Assembly: GCF_002154725.1 (NCBI RefSeq)
Contig: NZ_MTAW01000046.1
Location: forward strand, 1 to 46,630
Direction of reading: 5' to 3'
Length of the DNA: 46,630 bases
Source of the DNA: Nostoc sp. 106C
GTDB lineage: Bacteria; Cyanobacteriota; Cyanobacteriia; Cyanobacteriales; Nostocaceae
Part shown: in pieces, positions 33,985 to 43,700 of the stretch
Layout: each line of letters opens with the position of its first letter
Numbering within the stretch: position 1 is the stretch's first letter
Made by a program: the position numbers and the translations under genes
The notes under the pieces: model-generated
What the model saw: only the letters and a program-made list of their open reading frames with translations
The model's database searches: none
What the model was told of the DNA's origin: nothing

Positions 33985-36627
33985 TTAACCCAACCCAGCT
34001 TTCAAATCAGTCAACGCTTGCGTTAAAGCCTCTGGTAACTTACTTGCATCGCGTCCGCCGGCTTGGGCTAAATTTGGTCTTCCACCGCCGCCACCGCCGC
34101 AAATTTTGGCGATCGCACCGATAAATTTACCAGCTTGCAAACCCTTCTTATTCACCTCTGCACTGAAGGCTGTAACTAAACTAACTTTATCGACTTCGGG
34201 AACCGAACCTAGCACTACTGCACCGTTACCTAGCTTTTGTAATAAGCGTTCGGCTGCGGTTTTCAAGGATTCGGGATCGACATCATCTAATTGGGCGACG
34301 AGTATCTTATAGTCACCCACAGATTCGGCTGTTTGCAGCAAGCTATCAGATTTTGCGATCGCCAATTGTCCTTTTAATGTATCCAGTTGTTTTTGGCTGG
34401 TTCTGAGTTCATTTTGCAGAGTTGTGATTCTCTCTGGTAGTTCTTCGGGTTTAACTTTAAAGCGATCGCTCAAATCTTTGACTACTTTATCTCGCAGGTT
34501 AAGATAATCTAGCACCGCTGGGCCGGAAACAGCTTCAATTCGCCGCACTCCAGAAGCGACACCAGCCTCGGAGATAATTTTGAATACGCCAATCTCAGCA
34601 GTATTGTTGACATGAGTACCGCCGCACAGTTCCATTGACACGCTAGGGAAGTCAATCACCCGCACTTCGTCACCATATTTTTCTCCGAACATGGCAACAG
34701 CACCTCTAGCTTTGGCTTCTGCTAAAGGTAATATTTCTACTTTCGCAGAGTGTGCCTCAGCAATCCAACTATTCACCTGTTCCTCAATTTGCTGGACTTC
34801 CTCTGCTGTCAATGCACGGGGACAGTTGAAGTCAAAGCGCAATCTATCAAAGGAAACCAAAGAACCTGCTTGCGATATCCCTTCATCGACAATTTTTTTC
34901 AACGCCGCTTGTAGCAGGTGAGTTGCTGTATGGTTAGCTTGCAGACGACGACGACAAGCGCGATCGATTTGAGCAGTTACAGTATCTCCTACTCGGATTG
35001 TACCGCGTTCAATGCGTCCGAAATGCACAAAGAAATCTGATTCTTTCTTCACGTCATCAACGCGAACGACAACGCCATCACCAGAGATATAACCGCGATC
35101 GCCTATTTGTCCCCCAGATTCAGCATAGAATGGCGTTTTGTCGAGGACGATTTGTACGTCTGTGCCAGCTTCTGCTTCTTCTTGAGCAACCCCAGCTACT
35201 AGCAATACCTCAACTTTCCCTGTCGCCGCAGGTTGGGTATAACCTAAAAACTCGGTAGCGTGGATATGTTCTGCTAGTTTATCGAGGGAACCTTGAACAG
35301 TTAAATCGATGGTTTCATGTGCTGCTTTGGCACGTTCCACCTGTTTTTGCATTTCGACATTGAATCCCTCAACATCAACTTCTAGTCCCTGTTCTTCTGC
35401 AATCTCTTGCGTCAGTTCTAGGGGGAAGCCGTAGGTGTCATACAAAGTAAACGCACTTTCACCACTAATTTCGGTTTTTCCTTGCTGTTTTACCTGTTGG
35501 ATAATTTCCTCCAGCAGTTTTTCGCCTCTATCAAGAGTCCGCAGGAAATTAGCTTCTTCTCGTTGCAGTTCAGCTTTAATTGCTGCTTCTCGTTGCCGCA
35601 CGTTGGGGTAAGCTGATTCAGAAAGAGCGATCGCAGTTTCGGCAACTTGGGTAATAAATTCGCCAGAAATGCCAATTAATCGCCCATGACGCACCACCCG
35701 CCGAATTAATCGCCGCAATATGTAACCCCGTCCGACGTTAGAGGCGCGGATTTCATCAGCGATCATGTGGACGACAGCACGCACGTGATCGCCAATCACT
35801 TTCAACGAGATTTTGGTTTTCTCGTCACTCTTGTGATAGTCAATCCCCGCAATTTGCGCTGCTGTCTGGATAATCGGGAAAATTAAATCAGTTTCGTAAT
35901 TATTCGGTACTTTTTGCAGGATTTGTGCCATTCTTTCCAAACCCATACCTGTATCGATGTTCTTGTTTTGCAGTGGTGTTAAATTACCTTCTGCATCCCG
36001 GTTATATTGCATGAAGACGAGATTGTAGAACTCGATAAACCGCGAATCGTCTTCTAAATCAATGTTGTCGTCGCCGCGTTCGGGGTGGAAATCGTAATAT
36101 ATCTCAGAACAAGGGCCACAGGGGCCAGTCGGGCCAGATACCCAAAAGTTATCATCTGCACCCATGCGCTTGATTCTTGCTGCTGGTACACCGATTTGAT
36201 CGCGCCAAATCGCAAAGGCTTCGTCGTCTTCTTCAAACACGCTGACTACAAGATTGTTTGGGGAGAAGCCAAAGACTTGGGTAGATATTTCCCATCCCCA
36301 AGCGATCGCTTGTTCTTTAAAATAATCTCCAAAGCTGAAGTTACCCAGCATCTCAAAGAACGTATGATGCCGTTTGGTGCGTCCGACGTTTTCGATATCG
36401 TTGGTACGGATGCACTTTTGGGATGTGGTAGCTCGCTTAAATTCCGGCGTGCGTTGCCCTAAGAATATAGGTTTAAATGGTAGCATCCCCGCGATCGTCA
36501 GCAGTACGGTCGGGTCTTCAGGCACAAGAGAAGCACTTGGGAGAATCTGGTGTCCTCGTTCAGCAAAGAAGTTCAGGAATAAGGTGCGAATTTCGTTACC
36601 GCTGATGTACTGGGGATTAGAAGACAT
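33985..36627 (-). CDS. alaS: Alanyl-tRNA synthetase
   Basis: Class II synthetase of 880 aa, charging tRNA-Ala in the cytoplasm. The N-terminal catalytic core includes [15 protein letters not shown], the motif-2 region [22 protein letters not shown] and [15 protein letters not shown]. The editing domain has [11 protein letters not shown] and [13 protein letters not shown], giving the zinc ligands. The C-Ala domain has a glycine-rich stretch ([16 protein letters not shown]). Length and motif order are normal for a bacterial AlaRS. The ATG at 36627 fits the conserved SGNEIRTLF start, although no Shine-Dalgarno is visible. Several long antisense frames across it are shadows. Confidence 0.98.
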   Translation of the reverse strand: MSSNPQYISGNEIRTLFLNFFAERGHQILPSASLVPEDPTVLLTIAGMLPFKPIFLGQRTPEFKRATTSQKCIRTNDIENVGRTKRHHTFFEMLGNFSFGDYFKEQAIAWGWEISTQVFGFSPNNLVVSVFEEDDEAFAIWRDQIGVPAARIKRMGADDNFWVSGPTGPCGPCSEIYYDFHPERGDDNIDLEDDSRFIEFYNLVFMQYNRDAEGNLTPLQNKNIDTGMGLERMAQILQKVPNNYETDLIFPIIQTAAQIAGIDYHKSDEKTKISLKVIGDHVRAVVHMIADEIRASNVGRGYILRRLIRRVVRHGRLIGISGEFITQVAETAIALSESAYPNVRQREAAIKAELQREEANFLRTLDRGEKLLEEIIQQVKQQGKTEISGESAFTLYDTYGFPLELTQEIAEEQGLEVDVEGFNVEMQKQVERAKAAHETIDLTVQGSLDKLAEHIHATEFLGYTQPAATGKVEVLLVAGVAQEEAEAGTDVQIVLDKTPFYAESGGQIGDRGYISGDGVVVRVDDVKKESDFFVHFGRIERGTIRVGDTVTAQIDRACRRRLQANHTATHLLQAALKKIVDEGISQAGSLVSFDRLRFDFNCPRALTAEEVQQIEEQVNSWIAEAHSAKVEILPLAEAKARGAVAMFGEKYGDEVRVIDFPSVSMELCGGTHVNNTAEIGVFKIISEAGVASGVRRIEAVSGPAVLDYLNLRDKVVKDLSDRFKVKPEELPERITTLQNELRTSQKQLDTLKGQLAIAKSDSLLQTAESVGDYKILVAQLDDVDPESLKTAAERLLQKLGNGAVVLGSVPEVDKVSLVTAFSAEVNKKGLQAGKFIGAIAKICGGGGGGRPNLAQAGGRDASKLPEALTQALTDLKAGLG

Positions 36628-36784
36628 GGGTTTTACAAACTTAATATCAATAAACTTGGGAAGGCCGACAGAGGATCGTTACTTCGCTTTACAGACAAAG
36701 TATGCCGCAGTCAAGGACATCTGTGCTACCAGTTTTTTGCTTCCGAGTTAATCCCTTAGTAAAGCTTGGCGAAAATCAAGGTCT

Positions 36785-36883
36785 AATACCTCTGAGGGTG
36801 AGCGAGAAAACACGCCTATAAGCTTGAGATGGGAGTCTCTTGTAGATGCCCAAAGACGGCTACTCTAGAACCCGCAGGGTATT
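36785..36883. ncRNA. Candidate structured RNA or leader element, strand undetermined
   Basis: AATACC-CTG-GGGT (36785-36799) pairs with ACCC-CAG-GGTATT (36870-36883): 13 base pairs with one bulge and one mismatch, closing about 70 nt. The interior can form further short hairpins, for example GAGA/TCTC near 36825-36838. It lies in the 468-bp gap between divergent alaS and the HMA gene and could be an alaS leader, an sRNA or coincidence. I did not recognise an Rfam family. The rest of the gap has no gene. Confidence 0.3.
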
Positions 36884-36946
36884 TTGACTGACGTTTAGCA
36901 GTACTAAGTATATTTGCAGATATACCTTTATATTCTATATTTTGGC

Positions 36947-36958
36947 ATTTCCGGAAAT
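36947..36958. promoter_or_regulatory. 12-bp perfect palindrome upstream of the HMA gene
   Basis: ATTTCCGGAAAT is self-complementary and lies about 138 bp before the HMA start codon in an AT-rich tract. It could be an operator. No regulator is identified. Confidence 0.3.
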
Positions 36959-37095
36959 TTTGCAGCTAGTCACTTTGCGTAGGAAAGTAAGTATGTACTA
37001 ACAAAATCACCTAACTCTGGTAGGATGAACAATCCAACTAGAGAAGATAACATTAATCGTTAAGAATAGATTAAGTTTTTTTCAGAGGTTAAGTA

Positions 37096-37296
37096 ATGGC
37101 ATTAAAACTGAATGTACCAAACATTGCCTGTGAAGACTGTGCGGCAAAAATTAGCGACTCCATTCATGTAATGGAACCTGATGCAAAAGTGGATGTAGAT
37201 GTCAATGCTAAAACTGTTACTGTAGAATCCGCAGCATCTGAGGAGACTATTAAACAGATAATTGTTGCTGCTGGTTACAAAATCTCAGGTTATTAA
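37096..37296 (+). CDS. Heavy-metal-associated (HMA) domain protein, copper-chaperone-like
   Basis: 66 aa, a complete single HMA ferredoxin-like domain. The metal site is Cys12-x-x-Cys15 (IACEDCAAKI), followed by the usual beta-alpha-beta pattern (AKVDVDVNAKTVTVES, EETIKQIIVAAGYKI). Proteins of this size carry Cu(I) or related ions to P-type ATPases, as Atx1/CopZ do, but the metal is not certain. The x-x residues are Glu-Asp, more acidic than in classical Atx1 (MxCxxC with small residues), and the Met before the first Cys is Ala. The ribosome site AGAGGTTA is well placed. No P-type ATPase is nearby. A hairpin follows the gene. Confidence 0.88.
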   Translation: MALKLNVPNIACEDCAAKISDSIHVMEPDAKVDVDVNAKTVTVESAASEETIKQIIVAAGYKISGY

Positions 37297-37361
37297 TCAT
37301 GTTCTAACTTTGTTGACAAGTTAGATTCAAAACTTTTTACATTTCCATAAAGTGTTGCTGT

Positions 37362-37390
37362 ATTGTCCGTTTCTTGATAGAGCGGACAAT
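37362..37390 (+). terminator. Hairpin after the HMA gene
   Basis: ATTGTCCG/CGGACAAT, a perfect 8-bp stem with a 13-nt loop, 66 nt after the stop. There is no T-run, so termination is probable but unproven. Confidence 0.45.
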
Positions 37391-38084
37391 CACGTATTTA
37401 ACCAAATTTATCTTGGTTAATGTTAGGGTTTTTATTCAATAGTTATGTAAAATTACTGAATTATTTTCAATCTTTTCATGAAGATATAACTAATAAAATA
37501 TATTCATAAGGCTTCGATTTATCATTTATTAGCACTATCGCTTAACACTTGCTGCATGAGGCTTTCCTTACTCCTGCACCGATGTACAAATATATTCTAT
37601 TTAAGTAGCTTGATTCAGTATTTTAAGGGAGATCTAATTTTTTAGATTAGCAAATATAGCGGTTATTACTGGGAAATATAAATTTTATAAAATTTTAAAT
37701 ATTCAATTTTAGTAATTTTTTTGCTTCATTATATGCTTAGTATTATCAACCATTGGGTTCATAAATATTCCCAATGACCGATACCTGGAAAACACATAAA
37801 GACTTTTGTTTCAAGAAGGAATATTCAGTATTTTTACTGTTTTAAAAAAAATATGAAAAAGTAGAAAGTATGTTCATAAGTTCATTTACTAGTAACTATA
37901 GTTGAGGTAAATCCTTAAAAGGAGATTAAAATTGCAAATAAATTATAGATTTAGCAGTAAAACGGTTAAAGCAAGAGTAGTTTTCCCTAACCAGAAATAC
38001 CGACATATTCAGTATTAATTAAGTAAGAACAGCAGTGTTACAAGGTCATACTTTTAAAGTTGAAAGAGGGCAAAAAGCAAAACA
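37391..38084. other. Gene-free AT-rich intergenic region
   Basis: Nearly 700 bp, very AT-rich, ahead of the diguanylate cyclase gene. No open frame with a ribosome site, no repeat array and no recognisable RNA was found. The promoter of the cyclase gene must lie here, but I cannot place it with confidence. Confidence 0.45.
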
Positions 38085-39110
38085 ATGAATATTTCCATTC
38101 TGGTCTTCGGGAGTCAGAAATTCCTCACCACACTTCCAGATCAGATCCGTTATGCAACCGCTTTTAGCGTAGAAGTTATTGCCAATCTCGATCAGGCAGT
38201 TTCCCATATTACAATGACGCCGCCCGATATTATAGTTGTGCAGGCTAGCCTAGATGGCAGTATGGAACTGTGTAGCTGGTTGAAAGATCAACCAAAGCTA
38301 TCTTGGATATACAGTATTCTTTTGGAAGATCGTTCTCAGCAGATAACTGATAGAGAGAAATATGGCTGGGAGTGGGAATTGGAGATGACTTCCTCGGCAT
38401 TAAAACAAGGAGCCGATGCTTATATTTGGCAGCTTCCTGAAGGAAAAACAGATTATACATTGGCAGAGTTGACTGCTAACCAGCGTTTGATACTAGCTCA
38501 ATTAACGGTTGGGTTGCGCAAAGCAAAAAAGTACCGTGATTTAATTCGGACAAATGATTTATTATCTGCGATCGCCCTGGCTGATTCTTTGACGGAACTC
38601 AATAATCGTCGTGCTTTGGAGTGGGACTTACCTAGGCAAATTCAAAAAGCCCGTGAACAGTCACTTCCTTTTAGTTTAATCATTTTAGATGTTGATTTTT
38701 TTAAAAAAGTTAATGATACTTACGGTCATTTAGTTGGCGATCGCCTGTTGCAGTTGCTGTGTATTCGTGTCCGACATAATTTACGCTTTCAAGATACTCC
38801 TTTCCGCTATGGTGGCGAAGAATTTGTGATTCTTTTAGCCAATACTACTGGTGAAGAGGCATTAATTGTAGCACGTCGTTTGAATCGCATAGTTAGCGAA
38901 CAACCATTTGCAATTAACAATCAACATACTATTAACATCACGATTAGTTTAGGTACTGCCTCTCTACAGAGTGATGATGACGAGCAAGGCATCAGTCTGT
39001 TGCATCGTGCCGATCAATGTTTGTTAGAAGCTAAAGCTACTGGACGAAATAAAGTTATTGGTTGGGATCACTTATCCCATGTTCCGTATCTTAAAGCTGC
39101 TTCTTCTTAA
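38085..39110 (+). CDS. Diguanylate cyclase with N-terminal receiver-like domain
   Basis: 341 aa. Residues about 1-125 look like a divergent receiver domain (PPDIIVVQASLDG in place of a clean phospho-Asp site; LKQGADAYIWQLPEG). The GGDEF domain covers about 165-330 with DSLTELNNRRAL, LIILDVDFFKKVNDTYGH, the signature GGEEF at 243-247 and YGGEEFVILL. An inhibitory I-site RFQD (234-237) stands five residues before GGEEF, as in product-inhibited cyclases. It should make cyclic di-GMP from two GTP. The first domain may be a pseudo-receiver, since the acceptor Asp is not evident. It is monocistronic by spacing, ending at an inverted repeat shared with the convergent gene. Confidence 0.92.
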   Translation: MNISILVFGSQKFLTTLPDQIRYATAFSVEVIANLDQAVSHITMTPPDIIVVQASLDGSMELCSWLKDQPKLSWIYSILLEDRSQQITDREKYGWEWELEMTSSALKQGADAYIWQLPEGKTDYTLAELTANQRLILAQLTVGLRKAKKYRDLIRTNDLLSAIALADSLTELNNRRALEWDLPRQIQKAREQSLPFSLIILDVDFFKKVNDTYGHLVGDRLLQLLCIRVRHNLRFQDTPFRYGGEEFVILLANTTGEEALIVARRLNRIVSEQPFAINNQHTINITISLGTASLQSDDDEQGISLLHRADQCLLEAKATGRNKVIGWDHLSHVPYLKAASS

Positions 39111-39196
39111 AACTTGTTTATCAAAAAAATTTTAAGATCCAAGGGTGGGTTCGGCGCACAAATAAACACAGTTTTAAGTGTTAGATAAATGCGTTG

Positions 39197-39224
39197 TAAC
39201 CTACCTTTTTAATTTGGTAGGTTA
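39197..39224. terminator. Inverted repeat between convergent genes
   Basis: TAACCTACC/GGTAGGTTA, a perfect 9-bp stem with an AT-rich 10-nt loop, in the 133-bp gap between the cyclase and protease genes. It probably terminates both. Confidence 0.55.
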
Positions 39225-39243
39225 TACTTTCACTGCCGCTTAC

Positions 39244-39933
39244 TTATGCCGATGTTAACTGTGCACTCTCAATCGCACTCTGACATTCTGCTACTGAGGC
39301 ACGTTGCTGCATGGCTTTAACTAAAGCTTCGTAACTTGACCAATTTTCTTGTAATAAGTTTTTGGCTTGTAGCGCATGAAACCGTTGTTTTTGTTGACGA
39401 TTGTTATCTGAAAATCCTAAATTTGTCAATACCTCTGCTAGCTGGCGGCGATCATCAGATCCACCTTCAGCATTTTGAAAAACCAAATTTTCCGCAGCAA
39501 TCCCAGCCATCCAAACAGTACAGTAGCGATCCAAAATTTGAGCGCTAATTTTGCCTACTTTTAGTTGAGATGCTAATTCGCCATCATCAAAAGTAACACC
39601 ACCTTGCCCTGGTTGCCCTTGTTGCCAGGCTTCCCAAGCACTGAGAGTGTAGCCAGTAACGGGAATATTTAATAGCTGTGCAACTAGAAAATGCCCGGCT
39701 TCATGGTGGATAACGCGATCGCGATGTTCGCTAGAGAAGCCAGCAATCCAATCTAAAATCAGAGAACCTCCCTTTCCTTGGAAGCTGAAACTGTCGAAAG
39801 TAGCTATTCCCAAGATAGTGAAGGTAGCAATTGCTGGTATTGTTGGCGAAATGTTCAATAATGGCCCCAGCAACGCCGATAGGGTGATTAGGAAAATAGA
39901 TATTGCAATTAAATTTAAGGCAGTCTGGCTCAT
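39244..39933 (-). CDS. M41-like membrane metalloprotease without an AAA domain
   Basis: 229 aa from the ATG at 39933; the TTG at 39948 would add five. Two N-terminal hydrophobic helices (LIAISIFLITLSALL and IPAIATFTILGIA) precede a zinc-protease motif HEAGH at 77-81 (VIHHEAGHFLVAQLL). A second segment, MAGIAAENLVF..GGSDDRRQ, resembles the FtsH M41 region that supplies the third metal ligand. It is therefore an FtsH-protease-like domain on a membrane anchor with no ATPase module. ATP-independent proteolysis, or pairing with an ATPase elsewhere, is inferred; the substrate is unknown. No clear Shine-Dalgarno. Confidence 0.82.
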   Translation of the reverse strand: MSQTALNLIAISIFLITLSALLGPLLNISPTIPAIATFTILGIATFDSFSFQGKGGSLILDWIAGFSSEHRDRVIHHEAGHFLVAQLLNIPVTGYTLSAWEAWQQGQPGQGGVTFDDGELASQLKVGKISAQILDRYCTVWMAGIAAENLVFQNAEGGSDDRRQLAEVLTNLGFSDNNRQQKQRFHALQAKNLLQENWSSYEALVKAMQQRASVAECQSAIESAQLTSA

Positions 39934-40040
39934 TGCGAGTTTGATCAATGCAACTTAATCTTTCTTCATTATTAGCCGATTTTCGGGTTTATTGATCTAG
40001 TAACTTTGCAACTACCAATAGTTTTTAGTCAAATTAGACG

Positions 40041-40439
40041 TTACTCAACCTCTGATTTTGGTATATGCACCTTCTGGTTAGCAGCCTGAATAATTCTGGC
40101 TACGGTGTTGTAAGCTAAGCCACTAATACGACTTATAGCTCGAAAGCTCATGCCTTCTGCATAGGACTGCAAAACAATCTGTACGTCTTCGTTGTTTACT
40201 TGACGACGGTAATAAAGCGTATTTAAAGTCTCGCTAAAGGTTTGGCGACAACTTGGGCATAAGTAGCGTTGGCTACCTTTACTTGTTTTGCCGTGTTTAC
40301 GAGTGCGGTCATATCCACATAGAGGACATTTGACTTTCTGTTTGGGAAAATTGGTTTGCTTTTGGGTTAACAAACCCAAGCTTTGATAGGAAGAAATTAA
40401 GCTAGGAGTCTTCTTCTGCATCCCAACCTGAATTGACAT
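40041..40439 (-). CDS. IS1 InsA-like zinc-ribbon/HTH protein, solo
   Basis: 132 aa. A zinc ribbon has Cys38, Cys41, Cys61 and Cys64 (KCPLCGYDRTRKHG, YLCPSCRQTF), followed by a helix-turn-helix (GMSFRAISRISGLAYNTVARII). This matches the N-terminal DNA-binding part of IS1-family transposases (InsA). No catalytic DDE partner (InsB) follows, and I found no terminal inverted repeats. It is either a remnant of an insertion sequence or a domesticated DNA-binding regulator. The frame is intact and the ATG is preceded by AAGG about 12 nt away. Confidence 0.75.
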   Translation of the reverse strand: MSIQVGMQKKTPSLISSYQSLGLLTQKQTNFPKQKVKCPLCGYDRTRKHGKTSKGSQRYLCPSCRQTFSETLNTLYYRRQVNNEDVQIVLQSYAEGMSFRAISRISGLAYNTVARIIQAANQKVHIPKSEVE

Positions 40440-40731
40440 AAATTTATTTGCCTTGTAACAGAATTGATACTTTATCTATGTTTTTGTTGAGCTAATTGCT
40501 ATTCTGCTTTTTTAAGAGAACACAGAGACAGTAGTTATTTACTGAAAATAGTAGAAGCTGAGAGTTTAATACCAACAAGGCATCACACTCTAGCAGTAAA
40601 GACTAAATCAAAATTCTGAGGAAATTCTGAAGAAGCAGTATTTTTGGCAAAAAATTTGACATTACTGCTATGGCCTTAAGTTTCTGCTACTTTTGATTTC
40701 CATCTCTTCTGTTTAAGGAGGAATGACTCAG

Positions 40732-43700
40732 ATGGATCAACCTGTAATTAGCTTGAGCCAGACGGATGCAGAGAATCTCCCGGCTGTTGTGCAAATATTT
40801 CGCCAGCATGATATTGACCACTTACCCATAGTTGATAGTTGCGGACAAGTAATAAGTGTTGTTACTTTGCACGAAGTGATGGAAAGACTCTACCAAACTC
40901 TTGAAGCCAAAACAGCAGAGTTGGAACAGGAAGTGGCGCAAAGAAAACACATGACTGAGTTGCTTGCCCAAAAGGAAGCTAGTTATCAAGCATCACAAGC
41001 CAGAATCAATGACATTCTTGATAGCGCGATCGCAACTTCCATCGCCAGCGCGCGCATATTCCCCGATGGTGATTGGCAGTTTGATTATCAGTCTGTTGGC
41101 TGTGAAACTGTTTTTGGCTATACACCACAGGAAATTTTGGGGGATAAATACTTGTGGATGTCGCGAGTGCATCCAGAAGATAGAGAATCGGTGATCGTGC
41201 CTTTGTTTGAGGATCTATGTGCTGAACGTACAGTAACGGTAGAGTACCGATTTGAACACAAAGATGGCTCTCTGCGGTGGATAGCAGCTACTTACGCCTC
41301 CCGCTATGATGCCGTAGCTAACTGTTGGATTGTGACGGGTACTAGTAATGATATCAGCGATGTCTACGACGAGCTTCGCTTACGCAAACACATTGAGGAA
41401 GCACTGCGTTACAGCGAAGAACGCTGGCAATTTGCGATCGCAGGTACTAATGAAGCAATTTGGGATTGGAACATAACTACTAATCAAACCTTCCGATCTG
41501 AGCGTTGGTTTGAGATGTTGGGCTATGAACGTGACGAACTTAGCAATATGGATGATGAGTGGAGTATTCTCATTCATCCTGATGATTATGAACGGGTAAT
41601 TGCTGCACAACAAGCCTATCTGCAACGGCAAGCCTCAGACTATAACGTTGAGTATCGTCTTTGCTGCAAAGATGGCAGTTACGGGTGGTTTCGTTCGCGG
41701 GCGAAAGCAATCTGGAATGAGCAAGGAAATCCCGTCCGATTGGTGGGTTTTCTGGCAGATGTGACTGAGTGCAAGCAGATGGAAACAGCCTTAGTGGAAT
41801 CGGAAGCTCAATATCGATTGCTGTTTGAAAGTAATCCCAATCCTATGTGGATTTTTGATGCGGAAACTTTTAGCTTTCTGGCTGTGAATCGTGCAGCAAC
41901 CCACAAATATGGCTACTCGGAGGCAGAGTTTCTGTCAATGACAGTTAGAGATATTCGTCCTCGTGAGGAAGTTGCTGATTTTCAACGAGTTATGTCAAAT
42001 TTTAGCCTTTTCTCTGATTCAATCTATGTTGGAGAAACAAAACATTGTCTGCGAGATGGTACTGTGATTGATGTCGAAATTAATGGACATCTGATCACTT
42101 GGCGAGGAAAGCCAGCGAGATTTGTGCTGGTCAAAGATATTTCTGCTCACAAACAAGCAGTACTCGCCTTGCATGAGCGTGAAGCCATGTTACGCAGAAT
42201 TGGGGATAATCTGCCCAATGGCGCAATTTATAAAGTGATTCGCGAACTTGATGATCGTAAGTACTATTCTTATCTAAGTGCTGGGATTGAACAGCTAATG
42301 GAAGTTAAGGTAGAAGATGCACTAAGAGATTCAACTTTGCTTTATAGACAGATTATTCAAGAAGATATCCCTCGTTTACAAGCAGCGATGGATGAGTCTT
42401 TCAAAAATTTGTCTGTATTTGATATGCAACAGAGAATTCGGACACCCAGCGGTAAACTTAAGTGGTTGCATTTTCGTTCTACGCCACGCAAATTACAAGA
42501 TGGTCGCGTCGCTTGGGATGGATTGATGGTAGATGTAACTAACCTCAAAAACACTGAAGAAACGCTACGTAAAAGTGAAGCTTTGTTGGCAGAATCTCAA
42601 CGAGTTGCCCGTTTTGGTAATTGGGAGTTTGACATTGCAAGTGGCAAAATTAATTGGTCAAAGGAGCTTTTCCACCTCTGCAATCGAGATCTAGATCTAG
42701 GAGAACCAAACTATGAAGAAGTTCTCCAACTGTACCACCTTGAAGATCGGGAAAAATTGCACCAAGCTGTCGAACGGGCGATCGCAACTGGCGAGTCTTA
42801 CAAACTGATTCTCCGCGTACCTCAAGCAGATGGCTCTCATCGCTATTTTGAGGCGATTGGACATGCAGAATGCAACGCCGATGGACGAGTTAGTCGTCTC
42901 TACGGCACTGCCCAGGATGTCAGCGATCGCATAGAATCAGAAGCAAAGCTCAAACAAGCCGAGTTACGATACCGGACTTTAGTCGAACAGATTCCAGGAG
43001 TGGTATACACTTCACCCATCACCGCCACTAGCGAATTTAGTTATATTAGTCCCCAAATTCAAAAAATGCTCAAGATTCCGCCCGAACAGTGGAATGCTGG
43101 CTTATTCAACAGTTGGGTGGAGTATGTGCATCCTGAAGATCGCGATCGCGTTATCAACAGTGTGCAAAATGCAATTGCAACTGAAGAATCTGTGAATTTG
43201 GAATATCGCCTTTTCACGGCTGACGGCGAAATGATTTGGGTTCAGGATCAAGCCAGCCTTGTGCTTGCACCAGATGGCAAAACCCCAATTTTGCAAGGAG
43301 TCGCATTTAATATTAGCGATCGTAAACTAGCAGAGCAAACGCTTCAGGAGCAGGAAAACTTTTTACGCAGTATTTATCATGGGGTGGGACAGTCGATTTT
43401 TGTTGTAGATGTTCTAGATGATGATTTTCGTTTTGTGAGTGTTAACCCAGTTCACGAACATCTCACAGGTTTTTGTAGTAATAATGTGCAAGGTAAAACT
43501 CCAGAGGATTTTCTACCTGCAAATGTAGCAGCAGTTGTACGGCAGCACTATCAAGATTGCGTTGATGCAGGAATAACCATTACCTATGAAGAATGCTTAC
43601 CTTTTAAAGGAAAGCGGGAAAGCTGGTGGATCACTACCCTAACTCCGCTACAAGACGAAAACTTACACACCTACCGCATCGTTGGTAGTAGCGTCAATAT

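Noticed and set aside
36085-36462. 125-aa open frame antisense to alaS
   Set aside because: Shadow of the alaS catalytic core; no independent signal.
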